From Alistipes sp. CAG:831 (lineage in GTDB: Bacteria > Bacteroidota > Bacteroidia > Bacteroidales > UBA932), in contig HF990375.1 of the NCBI GenBank assembly GCA_000432775.1, forward strand, positions 1-59,840: a stretch of 59,840 bases of DNA. The letters are read 5' to 3'. Within the stretch, counting starts at the first letter, position 1. Each line of letters starts with the position of its first letter. The notes beneath the pieces are model-generated. The model was not told the DNA's origin. It did not search any database and was given only the letters and a program-made list of their open reading frames with translations. A program made the translations under genes and the position numbers. Positions 1-8,411 of the stretch are shown here, piece after piece.

Positions 1-176
1 AATACCTCAGAAGGGAATTCTCCTACTCCCACTTCGAGCAGGCTCTTCTTCTTCCCGACGACATCAAGAAAGAAGAGATCACTGCCGGCATGGAGCACGG
101 TGTCCTGAACATAACTCTGCCCAAGAACACCGAAACCCCTGTCACACCTAAAGAAAGGCTCATCGAAATAAAATAA
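1..176 (+). CDS. Hsp20 family small heat-shock protein (3' end only)
   Basis: Only the last 57 codons are present; the gene begins left of the window. The reading frame starts with the codons at base 3 and ends at TAA 174-176. The residues fit the end of an alpha-crystallin domain: a hydrophobic strand, then the pattern A-G-M-x-H-G-V-L-N-I-T-L-P-K that matches the conserved 'nGvL.i.lPK' end of the fold. The tail finishes in I-E-I-K, which carries the I-x-I motif that docks between subunits in small heat-shock proteins. Family role (known): ATP-independent holdase that keeps unfolding proteins soluble. A strong intrinsic terminator follows at about 46 bases. Assignment rests on this short tail only. 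Confidence 0.8.
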   Translation, partial: YLRREFSYSHFEQALLLPDDIKKEEITAGMEHGVLNITLPKNTETPVTPKERLIEIK

Positions 177-221
177 CCGTCCAAACAGCTTTCGGTACAC
201 AATCCAAAGCTGCAACACTTC

Positions 222-261
222 AAAAGCCGTACTTCGACACCGTTCGGAGCACGGCTTTTTT
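222..261 (+). terminator. Intrinsic terminator after the Hsp20 gene
   Basis: A 9-bp perfect inverted repeat, AAAAGCCGT at 222-230 and ACGGCTTTT at 251-259, closes a loop of 20 bases and runs directly into a T tract. The stem is partly AT so that both arms carry A/T flanks. It sits 45 bases after the Hsp20 stop codon. Confidence 0.8.
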
Positions 262-264
262 CGT

Positions 265-375
265 GCCAAGCGAGAAGCCCGAACCTCCCGCAGGAACGGG
301 AAGGGAAATGCAGGAAAAGCCGACTCCTTCCGAAGGAGTGAGAAGGGACTTCCGGAAAGCCTAAGGAAGTAGCAT
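265..375. other. Gene-free spacer rich in small hairpins
   Basis: No credible gene lies between the terminator and pnuC. The stretch carries short hairpins: CCCG/CGGG at about 295-308, ACTCCTT/AAGGAGT at 323-339 with a 3-base loop, and ACTTCC (348-353) with GGAAGT (365-370). An antisense open frame covers it, but its composition (many Ser, Arg, Phe, Pro) does not look like protein. It could be degraded repeat DNA or a structured RNA. A TPP riboswitch was looked for because the next gene is PnuC-like, and its conserved core was not found. Confidence 0.35.
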
Positions 376-426
376 TGAAAGACTGCCGATGGTATGCCAT
401 CCCAACTGTCAATCCACAGTTTTTTG

Positions 427-434
427 TATTTTTG
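427..434 (+). promoter_or_regulatory. Bacteroidota -7 box for the pnuC-like gene
   Basis: TATTTTTG matches the TAnnTTTG consensus. No clear -33 TTTG lies 19-21 bases upstream. The box ends only 8 bases before the chosen ATG at 443, so the transcript would be nearly leaderless. Confidence 0.55.
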
Positions 435-442
435 CGGCCGTT

Positions 443-1072
443 ATGGACTGGCTGAACTACACACTCTTCACTTTCAACGGAGACACTCCGGTGCTGCTGA
501 TTGACCTCATTACATCATTGGCGGGACTGACGTGCGTGTTCCTGGCGGGGCGCAACAGCAAGTACAACTTCTGGGTAGGCTACCTGTATTCCGCCCTGCT
601 CTTCCTCATGTTCTGGAACAAAGCCCTGTGGGCCAACATGCTGCTGCAGCCCATATCCTTGGGCATCAACATCCTCGGACACTACCGCTGGACCCATCCT
701 AAGCCGGAGGAGGTGAGTGAGAAAGACGGCAGGTCCCTGAAGGTCTCCATGCTGTCCTGGCCGCAGAGGGCGGTGTCCGTAGCGGCAATATTCGCACTCG
801 GCTGGCTCTGGGGCTGGCTCCTCGAGACCCTCACACACGATCCCGTGCCCTACCTGGACGCCTGCGTGACCGCCCTCATCCTCGTCGCCCAGTTTCTCTC
901 GGCCCTCAAGAAATGGGACTGCTGGGTGGCATGGCTGGCAGTGAACATCACCCAGATCATCCTGCACATATCCGTCGGGCACGTATTCATGCCGATAGTC
1001 TGCGCCCTCTACCTGATAAACGGTGCGGCCTCCATCATCAACTGGTGGCGCCTTTACCGTGAAAAGGCATAG
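443..1072 (+). CDS. pnuC: PnuC/PnuT-family vitamin transporter
   Basis: A 209-residue integral membrane protein of the PnuC family, which moves nicotinamide riboside or, in the PnuT branch, thiamine by facilitated diffusion with trapping by phosphorylation. The sequence shows about seven hydrophobic helices, the aromatic-rich stretch F-W-N-K-A-L-W-A-N with L-L-Q-P after it, and a late G-x-x-x-W-x-W-L helix typical of the family. I start it at ATG 443 rather than at an earlier start (389) because the -7 box at 427-434 lies between them and the first 18 extra residues are not family-like. Its gene is alone, with no thiamine or NAD gene beside it, so substrate cannot be decided from context. The stop (1070-1072) is 19 bases before the sufC -7 box. 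Confidence 0.8.
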   Translation: MDWLNYTLFTFNGDTPVLLIDLITSLAGLTCVFLAGRNSKYNFWVGYLYSALLFLMFWNKALWANMLLQPISLGINILGHYRWTHPKPEEVSEKDGRSLKVSMLSWPQRAVSVAAIFALGWLWGWLLETLTHDPVPYLDACVTALILVAQFLSALKKWDCWVAWLAVNITQIILHISVGHVFMPIVCALYLINGAASIINWWRLYREKA

Positions 1073-1091
1073 CAACATCCGGAAAATATTG

Positions 1092-1099
1092 TATTTTTG
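1092..1099 (+). promoter_or_regulatory. -7 box for the sufC-sufD operon
   Basis: TATTTTTG fits TAnnTTTG; the sufC ATG is 24 bases further on. No -33 TTTG is visible because that region is the end of the upstream gene. It implies sufC starts its own transcript. Confidence 0.55.
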
Positions 1100-1123
1100 C
1101 ACTCCGCACAAAACAGAAAGACT

Positions 1124-1885
<762 letters not shown>

Positions 1886-1900
1886 CGGGGAGGCAGGACA

Positions 1901-2908
1901 ATGACAGAGAACTACATCTACGCTCCCGAGCACAATATCGAGGGAGGCTTCCGCTGTAAGGTACCTCTTCCTGGCAGCAGGCAGATATTCATGATTGACG
2001 GAGGCGTACAGGGTACGGGCCGCCCGCTGGACATCCGCTTCGAGAGAGGAAAAATATACGGGGAGGCCCTCCAGGTCATCAGCATCCGCACGGAAAAGCA
2101 TCCGGAGGACATCAGCACCCGGGAGTCCTTCCACTTCGAGGAGGGCAGCAGTGCCCGGCTCATCCTCTGCTCCCACACCTTCGCCGAGAACCCCTTCCAC
2201 ACTGAAGGAAATGTGGGCATCACCCTGGAAGCAGGAGCCTCTGCCGACATCGTCATCATGCAGAACGAGCACAACCGGGCCACGCACAACACCCGGTTCG
2301 ACATCCACATAGGCGAGGGCGCATCCCTCAAGGCCGTCATCCTCACCCTCCACGGCGGAGTGATCGACAATAACATCACCGTCAGCCTCGACGCCCCTCA
2401 CGCCTCCTGCGACATCAGCGGCCTCTACCTGGTGGACGGCACCCAGAAGGTGACCAACACCCTCAAGGTCCGGCACCGCGTCCCCGAATGCCACAGCCGG
2501 GAGCTGTTCAAGGGCATCCTCGATGACAGCGCCTCCGCATATTTCTCCGGCCTGATCCACGTCTTCCCCGACGCCCAGAAGACCGAGGCCTACCAGGAAT
2601 GCCACAACCTCCTGCTCAGCCGCGATGCCCGCGCATTTGCCCAGCCCCAGCTGGAGATTTACGCCGATGACGTAAAATGCTCGCATGGAGCCACAAACGG
2701 CCGCCTCAACGAGGACGAGCTCTTCTACATGCGCTCCCGCGGCATACCCTTGAAAGAGGCCCGGGTCCTTCAGCAGCTGGCATTTGCCTACGCCGTCCTG
2801 GACAAGATCAGTTCCCCGGAGCTGAAAGAGCGGATGGCCTCCCTGACCGAGAGGAGGCTAAGAGGCGAATTCACAGACTGCAAGAGCTGCTGCCGCAACT
2901 GTTGTTAA
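1901..2908 (+). CDS. sufD: SufB/SufD-family Fe-S scaffold protein with Cys-rich tail
   Basis: A 335-residue member of the SufB/SufD (UPF0051) family, partner of SufC in iron-sulfur cluster assembly. The right-handed beta-helix core spans roughly residues 75-255, followed by the family's C-terminal helical motif with C-S-H-G-A-T at 260-265 and an F-Y-M-R-S-R-G-I block at 275-282. It is short compared with canonical SufB (about 480) and SufD (about 420-450), lacking their long N-terminal region. The last nine residues contain five cysteines (327, 330, 331, 334, 335), an unusual tail that could bind metal or a cluster. With sufC it forms a two-gene unit resembling the SUF-like minimal arrangement (one SufC-like plus one SufB-like protein). 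I use sufD loosely; it could equally be the single scaffold of a minimal system. Confidence 0.85.
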   Translation: MTENYIYAPEHNIEGGFRCKVPLPGSRQIFMIDGGVQGTGRPLDIRFERGKIYGEALQVISIRTEKHPEDISTRESFHFEEGSSARLILCSHTFAENPFHTEGNVGITLEAGASADIVIMQNEHNRATHNTRFDIHIGEGASLKAVILTLHGGVIDNNITVSLDAPHASCDISGLYLVDGTQKVTNTLKVRHRVPECHSRELFKGILDDSASAYFSGLIHVFPDAQKTEAYQECHNLLLSRDARAFAQPQLEIYADDVKCSHGATNGRLNEDELFYMRSRGIPLKEARVLQQLAFAYAVLDKISSPELKERMASLTERRLRGEFTDCKSCCRNCC

Positions 2909-2939
2909 AAACTCCGTTGATAACTTCACCCATTCCCGC

Positions 2940-2969
2940 TTTGCCGCTGACGTAATTAGTCCTAACTTG
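2940..2969 (+). promoter_or_regulatory. Probable promoter for nrdJ
   Basis: TTTG at 2940-2943 is followed after 19 bases by TAACTTG at 2963-2969, a one-base-short variant of TAnnTTTG. Spacing is ideal for the Bacteroidota -33/-7 pair. The ATG at 3006 is 36 bases further on. No cobalamin riboswitch is recognisable in the 97-base gap. Confidence 0.45.
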
Positions 2970-3005
2970 CAGACCATTTTCGTTAGAAAACTAATACGTA
3001 ACAGC

Positions 3006-5516
3006 ATGGATAACAAGACTTACGACGAAGCACTGCGGGAAAGCAGAGAGTATTTCCGCGGCGATGAGCTCGCTGCCTCGGTCTGGATCAACAAGTACGC
3101 CATGAAGGACTCCTTCGGCAACCTGTACGAGACCTCACCGGACCAGATGCACTGGCGCCTGGCGAACGAGTTTGCCAGGATTGAACAGCAGTACCCTAAC
3201 CCTATGACGGCAGCAGAGATTCACGAGCTGCTCCGGGATTTCAAGTACATCATCCCTCAGGGAGGCCCGATGGCGGGCATCGGCAACAACTACCAGATAG
3301 CCTCCCTGTCCAACTGCTTCGTCATCGGCAACAAGCATGAGGCCGACTCCTACGGCGGCATCATGAAGATAGACGAGGAACAGGTGCAGCTGATGAAGCG
3401 CCGCGGAGGAGTGGGCCACGACCTTTCCCACATCCGCCCCACCGGCAGCCCGGTGCTCAACAGCGCCCTCACCTCCACCGGCGTGGTGCCCTTCATGGAG
3501 CGCTATTCCAACTCCACCCGTGAGGTGGCCCAGGACGGACGCCGCGGAGCCCTGATGCTGACCATCTCCATAAAGCATCCCGACGCAGAGAACTTCATCG
3601 ACGCCAAGCTCGAGAAGGGCAAGGTGACCGGAGCCAACGTCTCCGTAAGGATAGACGACGAGTTCATGCGCTGCGCCCTGAGCGGCAAGCCCTACGTCCA
3701 GAAGTACCCCATCGACTCCGACCACCCCAAGTTCTCCAAGGAGATCGACGCCTCCGCCCTGTGGAAGAAGATCATCCACAACGCATGGCAGTCCGCCGAG
3801 CCCGGAGTCCTCTTCTGGGACACCGTCATCCGCGAGTCCATTCCCGACTGCTACGCGGACCTGGGCTACAAGACCATAAGCACCAACCCCTGCGGCGAGA
3901 TTCCCCTCTGCCCGTACGATTCCTGCAGGTTGATAGCCGTAAACCTCTATTCCTACGTCAATAATCCGTTCACACCTCAGGCAGAGTTCGACTTCGACCT
4001 CTTCAAGCAGCATGTAACCAAGGCCATGAGACTGATGGACGACCTTATCGACCTGGAAATGGAGAAGATAGAGGCCATCTTGGATAAGATAAAACAAGAT
4101 CCTGAGGACGATGATGTTAAACGCACTGAATACGAGCTTTGGATCAAGATACGCGAGAAGTCCCTCGGAGGACGCCGTACAGGACTCGGCATCACCGGAG
4201 AGGGCGACATGCTCGCAGCCCTCGGTCTGACCTATGGCTCGGACGCGTCCATAGACTTCGCCGTGAAGGTGCAGAAGACCCTGGCCCTCGCAGCCTACGG
4301 TTCTTCCGTGACCATGGCCAAGGAGAGGGGCGCCTTCCCCATTTTCGATGCCAAGCGCGAGGAGAACAACCCGATGATCGCCCGCATCCGCAAGGAGGAT
4401 GAGGAGCTCTACGACAATATGGTCCGCTACGGCCGCCGCAACATATCCATGCTCACCATTGCCCCGACCGGAACCACATCCCTGATGACCCAGACCACCT
4501 CCGGCATCGAGCCCGTCTTCCTGCCCTTCTACAAGAGACGCCGCAAGGTCAACCCCAACGACCTCAACGCCGTCATCGCCTTCAAGGACGAGAACGGAGA
4601 CTGCTTCGAGGAGTACTATGTCTTCCACCACCACTTCCTCACCTGGTGCGCTGTCAACGGCTACGACGTGGAGCAGGTAAAGCAGATGAGCGAGGAGGAG
4701 ATACAGGCACTGGTCAAGAAATCTCCCTACAACAAGGCTACGTCCAACGACATAGACTGGGTAGCTAAAGTAAAGATGCAGGGCCGCATGCAGAAATGGG
4801 TGGACCACTCGATAAGCGTTACCGTCAACCTTCCCCACGACATCAAGGAGGACATGGTAGCCGAAGTCTACCGCACCGCCTGGGAATCCGGCTGCAAGGG
4901 CGTGACCGTCTACCGCGACGGTTCCCGCACCGGCGTGCTCGTATCGGCCAAGGACGGAGCCGGAGTCATCAAGCCCAAGAAGAGACCCAAGTCCCTCGAG
5001 GCCGACGTAATCCGCTTCAAGAACGGCAACGAGCAGTGGATCGCCTTCGTCGGCAAGCAGAACGGCAAGCCCTACGAGATCTTCACCGGTATGGTGGACG
5101 ACTCCCGCAACCTCCCCACCGCCATCACCACCGGCCGTATCGTCAAGGAGAAGACCGAGGACGGCACCAGCCGCTACGACTTCCACTACACTGACCGCTA
5201 CGGCTATCCCGGAGTCCTCGGAGGCATCTCCCACATGTTCCGCCAGGAGTTCTGGAACTACGCCAAGCTCATATCCGGCGTCATCCGCAACGGCATGCCC
5301 ATCGTGGACATCCTCAACCTGGTCAAGGGCCTCAACCTCGACGACGAGAGCATCAACACTTGGAAGAACGGAGTGGAACGCGCCCTGAAGCAGTACATCC
5401 CCAACGGCACCAAGGACGAGACCGGTCAGAAATGCGAGAAGTGCGGCTCGACCAACCTCATCTACCAGGAGGGCTGCCTGATCTGCCAGGACTGCGGCCA
5501 CGGCAAATGCGGTTGA
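3006..5516 (+). CDS. nrdJ: Class II (adenosylcobalamin-dependent) ribonucleotide reductase
   Basis: An 836-residue class II enzyme reducing ribonucleotides to deoxyribonucleotides with a radical generated from adenosylcobalamin, usable with or without oxygen. Visible: first redox cysteine in L-S-N-C-F (C104), the active-site motif NPCGEIPL (294-301) with thiyl-radical C296 and E298, the partner cysteine C307 eleven residues later, and the phosphate-binding APTGTTS (486-492). After about residue 660 comes a TSCPD-type domain, and the end is a zinc ribbon with C-x-x-C pairs closing in G-H-G-K-C-G. ATG 3006 is preferred because the in-frame start at 2967 would put the promoter inside the gene's leader. 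ispE begins 4 bases after the stop, so the two are probably co-transcribed. The enzyme implies a need for B12 uptake or synthesis elsewhere. Confidence 0.95.
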   Translation: MDNKTYDEALRESREYFRGDELAASVWINKYAMKDSFGNLYETSPDQMHWRLANEFARIEQQYPNPMTAAEIHELLRDFKYIIPQGGPMAGIGNNYQIASLSNCFVIGNKHEADSYGGIMKIDEEQVQLMKRRGGVGHDLSHIRPTGSPVLNSALTSTGVVPFMERYSNSTREVAQDGRRGALMLTISIKHPDAENFIDAKLEKGKVTGANVSVRIDDEFMRCALSGKPYVQKYPIDSDHPKFSKEIDASALWKKIIHNAWQSAEPGVLFWDTVIRESIPDCYADLGYKTISTNPCGEIPLCPYDSCRLIAVNLYSYVNNPFTPQAEFDFDLFKQHVTKAMRLMDDLIDLEMEKIEAILDKIKQDPEDDDVKRTEYELWIKIREKSLGGRRTGLGITGEGDMLAALGLTYGSDASIDFAVKVQKTLALAAYGSSVTMAKERGAFPIFDAKREENNPMIARIRKEDEELYDNMVRYGRRNISMLTIAPTGTTSLMTQTTSGIEPVFLPFYKRRRKVNPNDLNAVIAFKDENGDCFEEYYVFHHHFLTWCAVNGYDVEQVKQMSEEEIQALVKKSPYNKATSNDIDWVAKVKMQGRMQKWVDHSISVTVNLPHDIKEDMVAEVYRTAWESGCKGVTVYRDGSRTGVLVSAKDGAGVIKPKKRPKSLEADVIRFKNGNEQWIAFVGKQNGKPYEIFTGMVDDSRNLPTAITTGRIVKEKTEDGTSRYDFHYTDRYGYPGVLGGISHMFRQEFWNYAKLISGVIRNGMPIVDILNLVKGLNLDDESINTWKNGVERALKQYIPNGTKDETGQKCEKCGSTNLIYQEGCLICQDCGHGKCG

Positions 5517-5520
5517 TGCC

Positions 5521-6315
5521 ATGAATATCGTCCTCTACCCTCGGCCGAAGATCAACATCGGCCTCAGGGTCACCGCCCGCAGAAGCGACGGCTACCACGA
5601 CATAGAGACACTCTTCTTCCCTGTGGACAACTGGAAGGAGGATATCCTGGAAATCATCGAGGCGGACTCCGTCTCGATGAATTATTATGGACTCCCATTC
5701 GAACTGCCGGGCGGGGACATGGAGAAAGAGCTGTGCGTAAAGGCCTACAGGCTGCTGCAGAAAGAATTTGACCTGCCGCCGGTAGGCATCTACCTCTGCA
5801 AGAACATTCCCGTCGGCGCGGGAATGGGCGGTGGGTCCTCCGACGCGGCCTGGACTCTCCGGGGGCTCAATGAACTCTTCCGCCTCGGCCTGAGCGACGG
5901 GCGTCTTGCGGAATACGCCGCCCGCCTCGGCAGCGACTGTCCCTTCTTCATCTACAGCAAACCCATGTACGGCAGCGGACGGGGAGAGATTCTCACCCCC
6001 TGCGACTCACCCGCCGTCGCACAGCTCAGGGAGAAATACCGCATCAAGGTCATTGCCCCCGGCATCCACGTCTCCACCGCCGAAGCCTACGCCTCCCTCA
6101 CCCCCGACCCCTCGGGCCGCGGCCTGAGCGACCTCCTGGAGACCCTCCCGGTCGAAGAATGGAAGGACCGTATCCTCAACGACTTCGAGACCACTGTATT
6201 TGCCCTGCATCCGGAGCTGGCCCGCATCAAGCAGTCCCTCTACGACGAAGGCGCCGTCTACGCCTCCATGAGCGGCAGCGGCTCGGCCGTCTACGGCATT
6301 TTCAGGAAATCCTGA
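5521..6315 (+). CDS. ispE: 4-diphosphocytidyl-2-C-methyl-D-erythritol kinase
   Basis: A 264-residue GHMP kinase that phosphorylates the 2-hydroxyl of CDP-methylerythritol in the MEP pathway for isoprenoid precursors. The sequence shows the N-terminal P-R-P-K-I-N with Lys10, the glycine-rich ATP-binding loop IPVGAGMGGGSSDAA (96-110) and the catalytic Asp139 in L-G-S-D-C-P, at positions close to those of the E. coli enzyme. The end has the GHMP C-terminal motif M-S-G-S-G-S-A-V-Y-G. Length is normal. It starts 4 bases after nrdJ. A winged-helix gene fragment begins shortly after its stop, so this junction may mark the edge of an inserted or decayed segment. Confidence 0.95.
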   Translation: MNIVLYPRPKINIGLRVTARRSDGYHDIETLFFPVDNWKEDILEIIEADSVSMNYYGLPFELPGGDMEKELCVKAYRLLQKEFDLPPVGIYLCKNIPVGAGMGGGSSDAAWTLRGLNELFRLGLSDGRLAEYAARLGSDCPFFIYSKPMYGSGRGEILTPCDSPAVAQLREKYRIKVIAPGIHVSTAEAYASLTPDPSGRGLSDLLETLPVEEWKDRILNDFETTVFALHPELARIKQSLYDEGAVYASMSGSGSAVYGIFRKS

Positions 6316-6353
6316 AAGAGGCAAAGGAAGATACATCGATATTCCGCCGCTGG

Positions 6354-6644
6354 ATGACCGGCCTTATGATTCGCAATCTCCGCCACGACATTGATGCATT
6401 CCTCAAGTCCGTCAATGAAGAGATAAGTAGGGAGAAAACCAAAAAAGGTGGGGAGAAAAAGCAAAAAAGTAGGGAGAAAATCATTGAACTGCTGTCCGTG
6501 GACGGGAGTCTGAGCGCAGCATCCCTTGCAGCCCTGATAGGCATTACTCCAAAAGCCGTAGAGAAACATCTGTCCCGCATGAAAGCAGAAGGGATACTCC
6601 GGCGCATAGGGCCGGACAAAGGCGGACACTGGGAAGTCATATAG
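6354..6644 (+). CDS. Orphan winged-helix DNA-binding tail (gene remnant or small HTH protein)
   Basis: An open frame of 96 codons from ATG 6354 (a second ATG lies at 6366). It encodes a short helical lead, a lysine/glutamate-rich linker with a 21-bp tandem repeat, then a winged-helix domain of about 55 residues ending in G-P-D-K-G-G-H-W-E-V-I. This module is typical of the C-terminus of larger Bacteroidota proteins (ATP-binding Schlafen-AlbA-type or Fic-type), where such repeat linkers precede the HTH. Here the expected N-terminal domain is missing: upstream in the same frame is only antisense-like sequence overlapping ispE. I read it as the surviving 3' end of a decayed gene, though expression as a small regulator of the following gene is possible. 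Confidence 0.5.
   Translation: MTGLMIRNLRHDIDAFLKSVNEEISREKTKKGGEKKQKSREKIIELLSVDGSLSAASLAALIGITPKAVEKHLSRMKAEGILRRIGPDKGGHWEVI
6426..6480 (+). repeat. 21-bp tandem repeat in the HTH linker
   Basis: Three copies of a 13-base core, AGTAGGGAGAAAA or close variant, start at 6426, 6447 and 6468, an exact 21-base period. In protein this is a seven-residue repeat built on R/G-E-K. The period keeps the reading frame, so copy number can vary without frameshift. Confidence 0.85.
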
Positions 6645-6672
6645 AGCAAGCGGTACTTTTCCGTATTATTAC

Positions 6673-6680
6673 TATTTTTG
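6673..6680 (+). promoter_or_regulatory. -7 box for the DUF1703 gene
   Basis: TATTTTTG fits TAnnTTTG. The gene's first ATG is 24 bases downstream with GGAGG in between at 6692-6696, a rare clear Shine-Dalgarno-like element in this window. Confidence 0.55.
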
Positions 6681-6704
6681 TAGGAAAATACGGAGGACAC
6701 GGCC

Positions 6705-8312
6705 ATGATGAAATATCCTATCGGAGTTCAGAGTTTCGAACATATACGCAATGACGGATACGTCTATGTGGACAAAACGGATTTGGTGTACAGACTGGCC
6801 AAGGGCGGTAAAATATATTTTCTGAGCCGTCCGAGACGGTTCGGGAAGAGTCTGCTCGTATCCACGATCGAGAACTACTTTCTGGGACGGCACGAGCTGT
6901 TCAAGGGACTGGCCATAGATGCTCTGGAGAAGGAGTGGCTGGAGTATCCGGTGTTCCATATCGATTTTAACTCCAGCAACTTTACGGAAGGAGGCGTTCT
7001 GGACAGGAAGATCGAGGCGCAGGTGGCGGAATGGGAAGAAGTCTACGGCAGACCGGCAAGGGACCTGGACGTGGGCGGCCGCTTTGCGGAGGTCCTGCGC
7101 AGGGCCCACGAGGCCACCGGAAGGCGGTGCGTGGTGCTCGTGGACGAATACGACAAGCCGCTGCTGGACGTGATGGATACGGACTACACGATCGAGGTGG
7201 GCGGCCAGCGCAGGCCGCTGGAGGACTGGAACCGGGAGGTACTCAGGGGTTTCTACTCGGTGTTCAAGGCGGCCGACAACGACCTGCAGTTCGTGCTGCT
7301 GACGGGAGTCACGAAATTCGCCCAGGTGAGCGTGTTCAGCGGATTCAACCAGCCGCAGGATATCAGCATGGACGCACGGTATGAGGCCCTGTGCGGCATC
7401 ACCCAGGAGGAGATGGAACGGTATTTCGCCGAGCCTATAAAGGAGATGGCAGTAAAGTTCAAGACCGACTGGGATGGTATGCTGGCCATGCTTAAGCGAA
7501 ACTATGACGGCTATCATTTCTGCGAGGAGATGACCGATATCTATAACCCGTTCAGCCTCCTGAACGCCTTCGCCCAGCTCAACATCAGGGACTTCTGGTT
7601 CGCCAGCGGCTCCCCGGAATACCTGCTGAGGCTCCTCGCACAGTCCGATGAAAACCTGGACGAACTCACTGGGAAGTACTACATGCCGAGGGAGTTCGTG
7701 GACTACAAGGCCACGGTCGAAAAGCCCCTCCCGATGATTTACCAGAGCGGATACCTCACCATCAAGGACTTCGACAGGGACTTCGGTTCTTTCCTGCTCG
7801 ACTTCCCGAACAAGGAGGTACAGCAGGGATTCCTGTCCCTCGCAGCGTCAGGATACTTTGCATCCAAGAAGGATGCTGACGGTACTGTCAGAAGCATGGT
7901 CATGGCCATGAGGGACGGTAACACAGACAGACTGAAGGACATTCTGACCGCATTTCTCGCGGACATCCCCTATACAGCGCGGCGCAAGGAAAACGAACGG
8001 GAGCGGGAACGCTACTTCCAGTACACATTCTACCTGATATTCCGCCTGCTGGGCACCTACACAGTCCGCGCCGAGCACCACTCCAGCCAAGGACGGGCAG
8101 ACTGCATCGTGGAGACCCCGAAGTACGTCTACATCTTCGAGTTCAAGCTCGACGGCACGGCGGACGAGGCCCTGGCCCAGATAGAAGAAAAGGGCTACGC
8201 AAGGCCGTACGGAGCCGACGGACGCCAGATCATTCGCATCGGGGCCTCCTTCTCCTCGGAGACCGGCACCGTCGGGGAATGGAAAACCGTCAGCGGCACC
8301 CGGGACATCTGA
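6705..8312 (+). CDS. AAA-ATPase-like / PD-(D/E)XK nuclease-like protein (DUF1703 family)
   Basis: A 535-residue protein of the AAA-ATPase-like plus PDDEXK_9 architecture, common in multiple copies in gut Bacteroidota and of unknown cellular role. Residues 41-51 hold R-P-R-R-F-G-K-S-L-L, the family's P-loop-like segment, and 143-152 V-V-L-V-D-E-Y-D-K-P, a Walker-B-like strand. The C-terminus has the restriction-endonuclease core: Asp466 in G-R-A-D, then E479-x-K481 in F-E-F-K-L. Two adjacent ATG codons (6705, 6708) compete; 6705 is given. It has its own -7 box and stands between the HTH remnant and an unrelated peptidase gene, consistent with an accessory insertion. Biological target unknown; defence or mobile-element association is only inference. 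Confidence 0.85.
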   Translation: MMKYPIGVQSFEHIRNDGYVYVDKTDLVYRLAKGGKIYFLSRPRRFGKSLLVSTIENYFLGRHELFKGLAIDALEKEWLEYPVFHIDFNSSNFTEGGVLDRKIEAQVAEWEEVYGRPARDLDVGGRFAEVLRRAHEATGRRCVVLVDEYDKPLLDVMDTDYTIEVGGQRRPLEDWNREVLRGFYSVFKAADNDLQFVLLTGVTKFAQVSVFSGFNQPQDISMDARYEALCGITQEEMERYFAEPIKEMAVKFKTDWDGMLAMLKRNYDGYHFCEEMTDIYNPFSLLNAFAQLNIRDFWFASGSPEYLLRLLAQSDENLDELTGKYYMPREFVDYKATVEKPLPMIYQSGYLTIKDFDRDFGSFLLDFPNKEVQQGFLSLAASGYFASKKDADGTVRSMVMAMRDGNTDRLKDILTAFLADIPYTARRKENERERERYFQYTFYLIFRLLGTYTVRAEHHSSQGRADCIVETPKYVYIFEFKLDGTADEALAQIEEKGYARPYGADGRQIIRIGASFSSETGTVGEWKTVSGTRDI

Positions 8313-8374
8313 GCCTGCACGGCACAACGGCATCTTATCTCATAGCCGGGCTATCACAATTCCCGAAAATATCT

Positions 8375-8382
8375 TACATTTG
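8375..8382 (+). promoter_or_regulatory. -7 box for the S37 peptidase gene
   Basis: TACATTTG fits TAnnTTTG; start codon 29 bases downstream. A small hairpin (ATAGCC/GGCTAT, about 8342-8354) lies in the -33 region. Confidence 0.55.
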
Positions 8383-8411
8383 CGCAACATTAAACCTACA
8401 GAACAACAATT

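Noticed and set aside
23..412. Antisense open frame of 129 codons over the Hsp20 end and spacer
   Set aside because: It lies across a terminator and a hairpin-rich spacer, overlaps a real gene on the other strand, and has Ser/Arg/Phe-rich composition with no domain.
180..443. TPP riboswitch before the PnuC-like gene
   Set aside because: The conserved CUGAGA and the downstream GAUCUGGAUAAUGC-type core are absent.
3135..5522. 795-codon antisense frame opposite nrdJ
   Set aside because: Shadow of a GC-rich gene; Val/Gly/Leu/Asp-rich with no domain, while the plus strand is an intact class II reductase.
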